Shown: in pieces, positions 1-9,100 of the stretch
Numbering within the stretch: the first letter of the stretch is position 1
Layout of the letters: the number at the start of each line of letters is the position of its first letter
Source of the DNA: Treponema sp. UBA4377
GTDB taxonomy: Bacteria; Spirochaetota; Spirochaetia; Treponematales; Treponemataceae
DNA: 64,000 nucleotides
NCBI GenBank assembly: GCA_002391235.1
Contig: DGRX01000014.1
Span: forward strand, 1-64,000
Direction of reading: 5' to 3'
Position numbers and translations under genes: made by a program
Notes under the pieces: generated by a model
Databases searched by the model: none
Seen by the model: only the letters and a program-made list of their open reading frames with translations
What the model was told of the DNA's origin: nothing

Positions 1-813
1 GAAAAGTGGGAGCGGGCGACAATCGCGAACAACTTTATTTTCTATAAGGTTATGAGGAATAACCCAGACATTTGCAAGGAGCTTTTGGAAATCCTCTTGG
101 AATTCAAGATCGAGCGGATTGAAATGAGCCAGGAGGAAGTCGTGGACATCGACTTTGCAAGCAAGGGCATCCGCATGGATGTCTACGCAAGGGACGCGGA
201 CGGGCTAAAGGCCTACAACATAGAGATGCAAACAACCGACACCGAAGAGCTGCCGGAGCGCTCGCGTTACTACCAAGGAATCATGGACGTGGACTTGCTT
301 AAGTCCGGCCAGCAGTACAAGGAGCTTAAGACCACATACATCATCTTCATCTGCCTTGACGACGTCTTTAAAAAAGGCCTGGCAAAGTACACCTTTGAAA
401 ATTTGTGCCTTGAAGACACGGAAACAAAATTGAACGACAGGACGCAAAAAGTCTTTTACATTTGCAAAAACTATGATAAACTGTTGGACGCAAGGCAAAA
501 GGCCTTTTTGCGCATGGTCACACAGAACTCCAGCAGCGACGACTTTACCCGGCGCGTCGGAGGACTTGTGGAAATCGCCAAGCGCAACACGCAATGGAGG
601 CAGCAGTTTATGGAATGGGACAGAGAGATGGCCTATATGCGGGCCAAGGGACGTGCCGAGGGCCGCGAAGAAGGAGCCCAACAAAAAGCCGTGGAAGACG
701 CGCTTGTCGCCATAAAAGAATTTGGCGCCTCGCCGGAATTGGCGGCTGAAAAGATGGGCGTTCCCTTAGACAAAGTGCTAGAAGCGCTAAAGGCCGTCGT
801 TGCAACAGCCTAG
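1..813 (+). CDS. Rpn family nuclease / PD-(D/E)XK transposase-like protein, 5' end outside window
   Basis: The frame is open from base 1, and the residues before the first ATG at 52 (ATIANNFIFYKVM) are the usual Rpn N-terminal motif, so the true start lies left of the window. Visible PD-(D/E)XK elements are GIRMDVYARD (catalytic Asp) and, after a short loop, IEMQ (the E-x-Q pair), followed by the family's RSRYYQ and YIIFIC segments. The C-terminus is a charged coiled region (RAEGREEG, QKAVEDAL) and ends with a small helical domain. Rpn proteins are established as DNA endonucleases that promote recombination; whether this copy is active is not known. It is the only Rpn gene here that looks intact, and it is followed by three remnants. 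Confidence 0.85.
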   Translation, partial: EKWERATIANNFIFYKVMRNNPDICKELLEILLEFKIERIEMSQEEVVDIDFASKGIRMDVYARDADGLKAYNIEMQTTDTEELPERSRYYQGIMDVDLLKSGQQYKELKTTYIIFICLDDVFKKGLAKYTFENLCLEDTETKLNDRTQKVFYICKNYDKLLDARQKAFLRMVTQNSSSDDFTRRVGGLVEIAKRNTQWRQQFMEWDREMAYMRAKGRAEGREEGAQQKAVEDALVAIKEFGASPELAAEKMGVPLDKVLEALKAVVATA

Positions 814-820
814 TCACGCA

Positions 821-961
821 TGCATCGAAGAAGGCCGCGAAGAAAAAGCCGTTGAAGACGCGCGAAAACTCCTTGCCGACGGCAAATATACTGCGGAAGA
901 AATTTCGGCGTTGCTTGGCATTCCGGCAGAAGCGTTTACAACCCCTGCCCCCGCAAACTAA
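821..961 (+). pseudogene. C-terminal remnant of an Rpn-type nuclease gene
   Basis: Just after the stop of the first Rpn gene, a second frame with no start encodes a typical Rpn tail: IEEGREEKAVEDARKLL, then a small helical end finishing in PAN and a stop at 959-961. The catalytic domain is missing. The tail resembles those at 660-800 and 2940-3095. It looks like debris from recombination among Rpn copies. Confidence 0.7.
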
Positions 962-1049
962 CCCCCGCGCAAAAAAAAAACGGAGCGGCTTGTTTGCCGC
1001 CCCTGTTGGCATTTCAAAAAAAAAAACCGCTGGCGTTCGCCATTATTTA
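959..1049. repeat. Copy 1 of a duplicated Rpn-tail / surface-gene 3' junction
   Basis: From the Rpn stop codon to the start of the reverse-strand surface-protein tail, this DNA is near-identical to 3093-3181 (shared runs include CGGCTTGTTTGCCGCC, TGTTGGCATTTCAAAA and CTGGCGTTCGCCATTATTTA). Both copies join an Rpn C-terminus on the plus strand to a surface-protein C-terminus on the minus strand, so the junction itself was duplicated. Confidence 0.85.
971..1001 (-). terminator. Rho-independent terminator after the truncated surface gene
   Basis: Read on the minus strand, GGCGGC and GCCGCT form a stem around AAACAA, followed by a run of ten T. It sits just after the stop of the truncated surface-protein copy and matches the terminator at 3105-3133. 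Confidence 0.7.
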
Positions 1050-1705
1050 TCAACAAGCGTTCCGCCCCAGTTAATTCCAATAATTGTATCAACTTTTTTA
1101 GCAGAAGATGTAAGCGTGAAATAAATCTTACCATCTACAGTAACGTCAGCAGCGCGCATAAACCAAACTTGATGATTCGGGGTATAAACATCATTATATC
1201 GAGTAGTTCCCGCATAACCGGAAGAAGGCGTCATTGTGATAGTTCCGCTTAAAACATGTGTATAACTATAATTATATATATAGATAGCTCCACCTTTGCC
1301 GCCCGATGTGTTAGTCGCTTTATTGAACGATATGCTTGAGGTATATAACCTAAGAGTTGAGTCGTAATTGTATATGCCGCCTCCGTATGACGTAGCGTAG
1401 TTGTAACAAACGCCACCGTTAAGAGTTGCCTGGTCTGAAGTTCCACCGTCAGTCCACTTGCTGTAGCCAAGATATATTGTTGGTCCGCTTTCCGCATAAA
1501 TTCCACCGCCTGAGGTTGAAGCATAGTTTATGCCAGTTGCAGTACTGCTGGAAGGAGGCGCCGACTTGCCGCTTGTTCCGATAATGGCATATCCGCTCAT
1601 AAACAGTTTTGCGGAGGCGCCGCTCAAGAAAATTCCGCCGCCATTTTTAGCTTTATTATTTGTTATGCATGAATACTGATTGGAAGAAGAGCTGGTCGAC
1701 GCAAA
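1043..1705 (-). pseudogene. 5'-truncated copy of the beta-helix surface protein gene
   Basis: The minus-strand frame is open from an in-frame TAG at 1706-1708 to the stop at 1043, about 220 codons, with no plausible start at its beginning. It matches the C-terminal part of the large surface protein encoded at 3174-11543: CITNNKAKNGGGI, then AKLFMSGYAIIG, then GGGIYAESG, against CITNNKSNKAGGGI, AKLLMSGYAIIG and GGGIAAFNG in the large protein. It has its own diverged C-terminus ending in GGTLVDK and a terminator copy. No signal peptide or promoter is visible, so it is probably not expressed alone. It could serve as a silent recombination donor; that is inference. Confidence 0.75.
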
Positions 1706-1736
1706 CTAAGTCCGAGCGGCTTCGCCACACCAACAA

Positions 1737-1768
1737 GTAAAAAATGCGAAAATCGCGCGCTTTTTTAC
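1737..1768. terminator. A/T-flanked hairpin, possible bidirectional terminator
   Basis: GTAAAAAATGCG pairs with CGCGCTTTTTTAC a few bases downstream, giving T-runs on both strands. It lies between the truncated surface copy and the second Rpn gene. No gene obviously ends into it, so its role is uncertain. Confidence 0.4.
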
Positions 1769-1827
1769 GAATTTTTCCAAAAAAAAGAAAATTTTTTGGT
1801 CAATCGCGCATACCTTATAGGCATAGG

Positions 1828-1844
1828 AAAACGCGCCGCGTTTT
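1828..1844. repeat. 17-bp palindrome AAAACGCG-C-CGCGTTTT
   Basis: This perfect palindrome stands in the leader of the second Rpn gene, 14 bases before its AAGGAG site. Its arms are the same as the outer ends (AAAACGC / GCGTTTT) of the two long intergenic elements at 11765-11902 and 31919-32058. Confidence 0.5.
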
Positions 1845-1914
1845 TCAATTTTGCATATAAGGAGTTTTTTATATGAAAAGAAAAACTTTTGACGAGCTCA
1901 CCTTCGCCGACGAT

Positions 1915-1986
1915 GGCAGCCGTGCCGAGCGCTTGAGCGCGAGTGCAATACCTTGAGAGGCCATATTCCCGCAGGGAATGTGATGG
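1915..1986. repeat. Palindromic insertion 1 inside the second Rpn gene
   Basis: Comparison with the standard Rpn start (…FADD-FMF-KVMQN) shows about 66 extra bases, a multiple of three. It contains a perfect hairpin (ATTCCC-GCA-GGGAAT at about 1968-1982) and a GAGCGC-rich part ending GAGTGCAATA. The insertion keeps the frame but carries stop codons. Confidence 0.6.
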
Positions 1987-2579
1987 TTCCAAAAAGTCAT
2001 GCAGAATCCTGAACTTTCGGCAGAACTGGTGGAGCGCTTGCTTGGCGTGCGCGTCCGGCAAGTAGAGTACCCGGAACTTGAAAAGGCCATCGAGCCCTAC
2101 TACACTTCCAAGGGCGTGCGGCTTGACGTTTACCTTAAGGACGAGGACAGGGCGATTGACGTGGAGCTGCAATCCTACCCGCAAAAGGCTTTGGGCAAGC
2201 GAATGCGCTACTACCAGTCGATGGTGGATTGCGACTGCCTTATGAAAGGACAGCCATACACAAAGCTAAGGGAAAGCTACATTCTTTTCATCTGCAAGTT
2301 CGACCCCTTCCGCGACGCCGCAAAAAGCGGCAATGGCCTGCCCCGCTACACTTTCCGCAACATTTGCGCGGAAAACAATTCGGTGAATTTGGATGACAAA
2401 TGCGTCAAAGTCGTGTATAATGCAAGCGCTTACAAGAGCGTGGAAGATCCAAAAGTCCGCGCGCTCTTACGCTTTATCCAAACCAACGAGCCGGGCGAGG
2501 ACGACTTTTCCAAGCGCCTTTGCGAGTTCGTGGCAAGAGTCAAGGAAAACGAAAAATTCAGAAAGGCAGTGCGTCGCTA

Positions 2580-2642
2580 CGCGCCGCTTTGCATAGGAGG
2601 AGATTATACTTGCGCTCTCGCGAGCGCGGGCAATTATCTGAC
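2580..2642. repeat. Palindromic insertion 2 inside the second Rpn gene
   Basis: About 60 extra bases separate KAVRRYA from MNLHDFDIM. The insert holds a hairpin (CGCTC-TCGC-GAGCG with outer TTG/CAA pairs) and ends in a GAGCGCGGGCAATTA segment like GAGCGCGAGTGCAATA of insertion 1. Unlike insertion 1 it shifts the frame. Confidence 0.5.
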
Positions 2643-2825
2643 ATGAATTTGCACGATTTTGACATTATGACCGAAGCCAAGGAAGAGGGCCTTGCCGAGG
2701 GCGCGCGGCAAAAGGCAGTGGAAGACGCGCGAAACCTTAAATCTGCCGGCGTTGACATTAACATAATAGCCAAGTGCGTCGGACTTAGCGTTGAGGAAGT
2801 TGAAAAGCTTTAGGCCGTGGACTGA

Positions 2826-3095
2826 GCGATAAAGCAAAACTTGCTGGACGGCTTTTTCGTCCGCCAAAAGGCAGAGGCGCATGGAATGATTTTGGAAGAA
2901 TTCAACCGCGAAATTTATGAAAAGAACGTCCGCGAGGACGGCTACCTTGAAGGCCGCGAGGAAAAAGCCGTGGAAGACGCGCGAAACGCCCTGGCGATGA
3001 ACTTGACCGCCGAGCAAACCGCGCAAATAACCGGCCTGCCCCTAGAGCAAGTTCTGGAACTGCAAAAGGAGCTGGCCGCCCAGCCTGCCAACTAA
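2826..3095 (+). pseudogene. C-terminal fragment of a third Rpn-type gene
   Basis: The frame opens after a TGA at 2823 and encodes about 89 residues: a helical part with GMILEEFNREIYEKNVRED, then the charged EGREEKAVEDARN segment and an end PAN, as in the fragment at 821-961. The nuclease core is absent, and TTG 2841 is only a weak start. It probably comes from a different Rpn subgroup than its neighbours. The stop begins the duplicated junction sequence. Confidence 0.65.
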
Positions 3096-3181
3096 GCCCC
3101 GCGTAAAAAAACGGGGCGGCTTGTTTGCCGCCCATGTTGGCATTTCAAAAAAAAACCCCGCTGGCGTTCGCCATTATTTAT
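3093..3181. repeat. Copy 2 of the duplicated Rpn-tail / surface-gene 3' junction
   Basis: Near-identical to 959-1049, with small changes in the A-runs. Here the minus-strand gene entering it is the intact 2789-codon surface protein. Confidence 0.85.
3105..3133 (-). terminator. Rho-independent terminator of the large surface protein gene
   Basis: On the minus strand, GGGCGGC-AAACAA-GCCGCCC is followed by CG and seven T. It lies about 40 bases after the stop codon of the large surface gene. Confidence 0.85.
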
Positions 3182-6100
3182 TTACAAGATATCCATGATC
3201 ATCAATTTTCTTGCTTGAATAATACGGAGAACTTTGGGTAAGCTTGAATTTTGTATTGCTTGCAAGGCCAGGATCTGTGCCAGTCCAAGAGTACAGTACA
3301 ACTTTATAATTCGAAATGTCAGAAGCTGTAAGACCACTTGGCAGTGTGATGTACATATCAGAGAAATAAGCGCCAGCCGGAAGATTTCCGCTTCCAAGCT
3401 CAAGAGCAGTAATGTCACCCGAATAGATGTCGTTGTATTTAGTTTTGCCGAGATTTCCGCTTGTGCCAGGAATGGATGCGACCCCATTCAACCGCACACG
3501 GCATCCGTAAACCGCTCCTCCATTACCCCCTGCGTAGTTACCAGCCATTTCTGGGCCGCCTGTTATAGAAAGAGAACCGCCAGCAGAGCAAACACCGCCG
3601 CCGTTTCCGTTTGTCGCTGTATTATTAGAAATTTTTCCTGAAGTGTCTTCAAGATGCAATCCAGTCCCGTATTCATCAGAATTACCTTCAGTCAAATAAA
3701 AACCACCGCCATTCATAGCCGCGGTATTGTATGTAACGCTGCCCTTAATTAAAACATATGAGTTTGCATGAACAGCAACACCGCCGCCGTTTCTTCTGGC
3801 AGAATTGTAAGTAATGCTTCCGCCATCATACACAGACGGAGAGCTTACGCTATGAGTAATTGCAAGACCTGCTCCGTCATAGGCTTTGTTGTAGCCTATA
3901 GTGCCTGACTTCATATAGAAATAGGAACCCGTCATATAAACACCGCCGCCAATTCCGACAGGCGTTGTAGTGGTTAAATCTGTTGACGAAGTTGTTTCTC
4001 CTGTAGCAAAATTATGCTTGATGCCGCCAGTTAAATTCTTCTCAAAATAATCAGTTCCAATTCTACCATCATAACCAAGAGCAAGCGCGCCTGAAGTACC
4101 AGTTACATAAACGCCGCCACCAGCTTTCGCGCAATTACTGTAACTTGATTCATTAGTAGTTGTTGTTGATGTATTTGTATCACCAATTAACGCCGAACCG
4201 TACATAAACAAAGCTCCGGCAGTGTAAACACCGCCACCGAAATTCATAGCGCTGTTTTTGGAAATCTGGCCGCCGCCCATATAAATGTCACAATAAGCAT
4301 TACCCCATACTCCACCGCCATGACCGTATGTGGTTCCGCCAGAGGAATAGTAAGCCTTGTTTGCGTTAATCTTGCCTGATGCTATATAAACATTTACAGG
4401 TGAACTGCTAGTGCCATTGCAATAAATGCCGCCGCCATTGCTTGTAGCGTAGTTAAAATAAACGCCGCCGTTATCTAAAGATGCTGTAGTGTTAGTAGAT
4501 TTGTTTGTAAAGGCGCTGTATCCAAGACAAACAGTCGCTCCATTAAAGGCGGCAATTCCACCACCAGTTGAAGCTGAATTGACACCGTCTGTAGTCGAAG
4601 CGGATGGCGGCGTAGTTTGACCTGATTTTCCAATAATGGCATAGCCCGACATTAACAACTTGGCGCTTGTTCCGTTTAAGCAAATACCGCCGCCAGCCTT
4701 ATTAGACTTATTATTGGTTATGCAGGCATATTGACCGGAAGTTCCTGTCATATAAACAGTTGATGAAGAGAAAATTCCGCCGCCGCCAGTTCCGCTGGAT
4801 TGGTTATTATACAAATAGTTATATGCTATAGTGCCGCTGTCAAAGTACAAAGTGCCTGTATTTTTTATACCAGCGCCGCCATCATCCTGGGCATTAAGGC
4901 CAAGGTAGTTTCCATATATTCCGCCGCTTAATTTTGCTTTTGTAGTTCCGTGAGAATAGCCGAGACGCGCGGTGCCGTAATTTACGAGGCCTCCCTTATT
5001 GTTTGAACAGGCAGTAGAAGAACTAGCTACAGTATCCACATCTCCTATGACGGCGTCACCTGACATACAAAAATTACCGCCAGCTGCATTATAAACTCCA
5101 GAGCCTGCGTTTTTATGGATTTTTCCGCCCTGCATTGAAAAGTCTACGCTACTACTACCTGTCGAAGAATAAACTCCGCCTGTATTAACGCCATAATTAT
5201 AGCTGACATTTCCAGACATCATATAGAATATACCATAATTATATATACCGCCGGCAGCTTGATTTTTACCACTCTCATCCGTACCAGAATAAGAGCATAC
5301 ATTGGCGTAAACACCTTTTGTAAGGCTATATCCACTTGTGTTTATTACGCCAACTTCCCATGCTCCGCCAAGATATAAATAACCATTGTATTTATAAATG
5401 CCGCCGCCAGCAGTAGTCGCTATGTTGATGTTATTTGAAATCGCCGTGTTTGAGGCCGAACGGTCTAAAGCTCCGTCATTTCCGACAGTTGCAGTTCCAG
5501 AAAGACAAAGGATAGCCCTTGACGAATAAATACCGCCTCCGTATGCAGCCTTGTTTTGCTGAATAAGAACGCCTGTCTTAAGATTGACTCTTGGACATGT
5601 GGTACTGCTAAAAGTTGAAGGCCCGTTTATTTGTATTCCGCCTCCATTGCCTGTGGTGTTGCCGCCCATAATCTTAAGGTTTGTCATGTCAACATATCCC
5701 TGATAATTGATTATAAGCGCGCTGCCGCCAGCCACCGCGGAACTAGACGCAAGGTTTCGGTTAATTCCGTCCTTTGTATTTCCTGTAAGACCTTTGAGCG
5801 TGATTTTGCTTGCAAGAGTTGTGCCTGCAGTTGTGTTTGCGGCAGGGATTTCCTGTGTTGCGCCGGTTATCATTCCAGAGATGTTTATTGTAAACGATTT
5901 GTCTGTAGTCCAGCATTGCTCCGCAGCTTTCTTGATAGAAGCGTAAGGCTGTTTTTTTGTTCCGCGGTTTGAGTCGCTTGCTGTCTTTGTAGCGCATACC
6001 CCACTTGCATAACCGTTTCCTGCCACCCAAAGATCCGCGCCGATTCTTTTGGCGTTGTCTGCCGTAGCGGTGCCGCTTACATAGTAACCCACATTCCATT

Positions 6101-9100
6101 CCGCGTCGCTTACTTTGAATCTGCTGTAGTTGCTGGTAATCCAGGAGTCAGTCGTAGCAGACAACACTTGCATTCCGCGAACCCAGCTGCTTGGGGTAAT
6201 TGTAGCTACCGGAGTTGAAGAAAGGTCATCCGCGCCTATCGTTATGTATTTTTCGCTTGCAAGATAAATGTCGTTTGACTTTTCGCTTCCAGAATAAACA
6301 AAGGCGTCGCTGCTCACATTAAAAGTTCCAGCCTGGTAAATCGCGCCGCCGGCGTTTGTAGCGCTGTTCAAAGTTCCGGAGCCTCCGATTGTACCGCCTG
6401 TCATAGACAAAATTCCGTCGTTGTAAAAAGCTCCGCCGTTATACGCAGTGTTGCTGTAAACGCTTCCTCCAGACATATTCACAGTTCCAGAGTTAAACAC
6501 TCCCGCTCCATTTATAGTTCCACTATTCGCTGAATTGCTGAAAATGACTGAACCATCTTTTATATTGAGTGTCGCTCCGCTTGCAACATAGACACCCGCG
6601 CCAAATCCACCGGAAGAAGCCTTATTAGAATTAACTACTGCGCCGGACTCCAAATTAACTGTTCCAGCCGCGAGCTTGATTCCGCCGCCGTTGGCCGCAT
6701 TTCCGCGTGTAATCGTAAGGTCTTGGATTGTAACGGCAAGACCGCTCTTGTTTACTGTGAGCATGGTCTTGTTAGATGAATTGCTGCCGCCATCAAGCAT
6801 TCCTGAGCTTGTCGCTGTCGAACTTGCCTTGTAGCCTTTGATGGTAATCGCCGTCACTGCGGTTGGAATCGAGCTGTCATCTAATCTTTTGCCGTCAATG
6901 GTTTGAGCGTCGCTCAAAGTTCCGTCAACAGTGATTGTGGTCGCATCCGCATTCACTGCGTACATGGCGCCCTTGATTGACGCAAACGGGCTAGAAGCCG
7001 TGCCTCGCGTTGTGGCGGAGTCAGTTGGCGTTGCGGTTGAAAGACAATGCTTTCGCGTGCTTGCAGTTCCGGCAACGTAAATATCGGCGGAGAGAACAGC
7101 CATAGTCGATGTAGAATTTTTTTGAACTACCGTAAAGTCGCTGTCCGTGGCTTTGAATTTGCCGGCGGAGGCAGCGGTATACGTAGCTTCCGCAGATTGG
7201 AGAACACCTTTTCCGCGAATCCATTTGTCATCCGGCATAGTAATTGAGGCTACGACGTCACCGCCGTTCGACTTTCCAGAAAGCCAAATGCTTTTCTCAA
7301 GATATATGTCGTTTACGCCCTTAGCGTTATTCGCGTCATAAAAGTTAGCATATGGTCCAAAGTTTAATTCTTGGCCTAGGTAAATCGCGCCGCCTTGAGG
7401 CGCTACATTGTTATGGCCATTTCCGCTAAAAATGGTAAAAGCTCCAGCAATATGTACCGCTCCGCCGCTTACAGCGGCCTTGTTGCTGTCCATCGCGGCA
7501 GTCGAGTTTTGTACAAAAGTCACTTTTGTCCTAGTCGTAGAATCTTTTTTTGCGATGTAAAACGCTCCGCCGCTTTCTGTGGCCATGTTATAAGATATTT
7601 TTCCGGAAGAGACTTGTACATCGGTGGAACTGTTTTGGTAAACGCCCGCGCCAGATTCAGCCAGGTTTCTGCGGATTCCGTATCCAGCGGTTGAATTTGC
7701 GGTTACAGTCATTGCTGATACCACAGGATTGGAGCCGGACATTCCGCTGTAACCAATATATAGCGCTCCGTCATTGTATATGCCGCCGCCAAGTTTAGCC
7801 TTGTTGGCGAATGAGCTTGCGCCCGGAGCAGTGCCGTCTTGGGCAATCGTTGTGGAAGTTGAACTGTCTCCGACAAGCGATGAGCTGTACATAAAGAGAG
7901 TTCCAGAACTTCCTACATAAACTCCGCCGCCATTTTCGGAAGCGATGTTGCCTGTAATTACAGCACCATCGGCAAGCTTTACTGTTCCAGCCGCAAGGTT
8001 GATTCCGCCACCATTTTCAGCATATCCGCCGGTAATCGTAAGGTCCTGAATTGTAACGGTCTTTCCGCTTGCGTCCACCGTGAGAGCGCTGCCGGCTCCA
8101 GACGCGCCGCCCGCGTTGATTACAGCTAGGCTGGAGCCGCCGTAACCTTTGAGCGTAAAGCTAGGGAACGTTCCGCTTATGGTCTGGGCGCCTTTTAAAT
8201 GCCCTGCGATTGTAATTTCTTCTATGGCGCCGGCCTCCAAAACGCTTAAGGCGGCGGACACGCTTGCAAAAGGATGGCCTTTGGTTCCTGTGGCGCCAGT
8301 TGTTTGACCCCAGCTAAAGCCTTCCGGTTTTGTTGAGCCGGTGCCTTCAGCTCCTACGACATACACAGGAGAGTTGATGCGAACAAAATATTGTCCTGCG
8401 ATATTCTCGCCAACTTTATTCCAGTCCGCGTCGTCCTGGCTTACGCTGAACTTTTCCTTGTGCAGGGTTAATAGAGATGGAGTTCCGCTGTCAAGAATGT
8501 TGGTTCCGCGCTTGAATACGGAGGGCGTGATGGCGGCGACTTTTGTGACGCCTTGCGGCGGAGTCAATGCGCCGGCGATTGTGACAGTCTTTTCACTGCA
8601 AAGGTAAACATCGTTTTTGCCTATCTCGCCGCCGTAAGGAATGTAGGCCGAGCCGCTTATGTTAAATTTTCCGTTTAGACTAACCGCGCCGCCTTGGATG
8701 TTTCCGCCCAAAACATTGTTGTCCGAGATTTTTCCGCCGGTCATAGAAAAAGTGGCGCCACTAACGTAAATGCCGGCGCAGGCGTTTTTGCCGCTGCTGG
8801 ATTTGGCGCTGTTGCCCGAAATTTCTCCGCCAGACATGTCAAGCCTTGAACCGGCGCCCTCAAGCCAGACGGCTCCGCCAATCGCGTCGTAAGATGTAGA
8901 AGAAGAGTCCGCGAGGCCGCCTGTAATCTTTGCGCTTCCGCTTAAAGTCACGCTTGGGCCTGAAGCGCCGCTGCCCGTGACATAAAAATTGCCGCCCAGT
9001 CTAACAACTTGATTGTCTTTCACCTCTCCGCCGGACATCTTAAAGGAAGCGGAGCCTTCAAGCTTTACGCCTCCGCCGACAACGTCTACATGCGATGTGT

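Larger units (their letters stand above)
1873..2813 (+). pseudogene. Rpn family nuclease gene broken by two palindrome-bearing insertions
   Basis: A good ribosome site (AAGGAG at 1859-1864) precedes ATG 1873, which starts the normal Rpn N-terminus MKRKTFDELTFADD. About 66 extra bases then bring in-frame stops at 1954 and 1981. The Rpn sequence resumes in the same frame (FQKVMQNPEL, then the catalytic GVRLDVYLKD and VELQ, then YILFIC). Near 2580-2642 another insertion shifts the frame; the true tail MNLHDFDIMTEAKEEG continues in a different frame to the stop at 2811-2813. The internal ATG at 1999 could still give about 215 residues containing the nuclease core, so a short product cannot be excluded. 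Confidence 0.8.

Noticed and set aside
852..1124. 90-codon plus-strand frame over the Rpn remnant
   Set aside because: It uses a different frame from the clear Rpn tail and enters the terminator and the surface-gene copy.
1677..1709. Another Rpn tail ending in VDAN on the plus strand
   Set aside because: A short frame (EEELVDAN plus stop) resembles an Rpn end, but it is too short and overlaps the surface-gene copy, so it may be chance.
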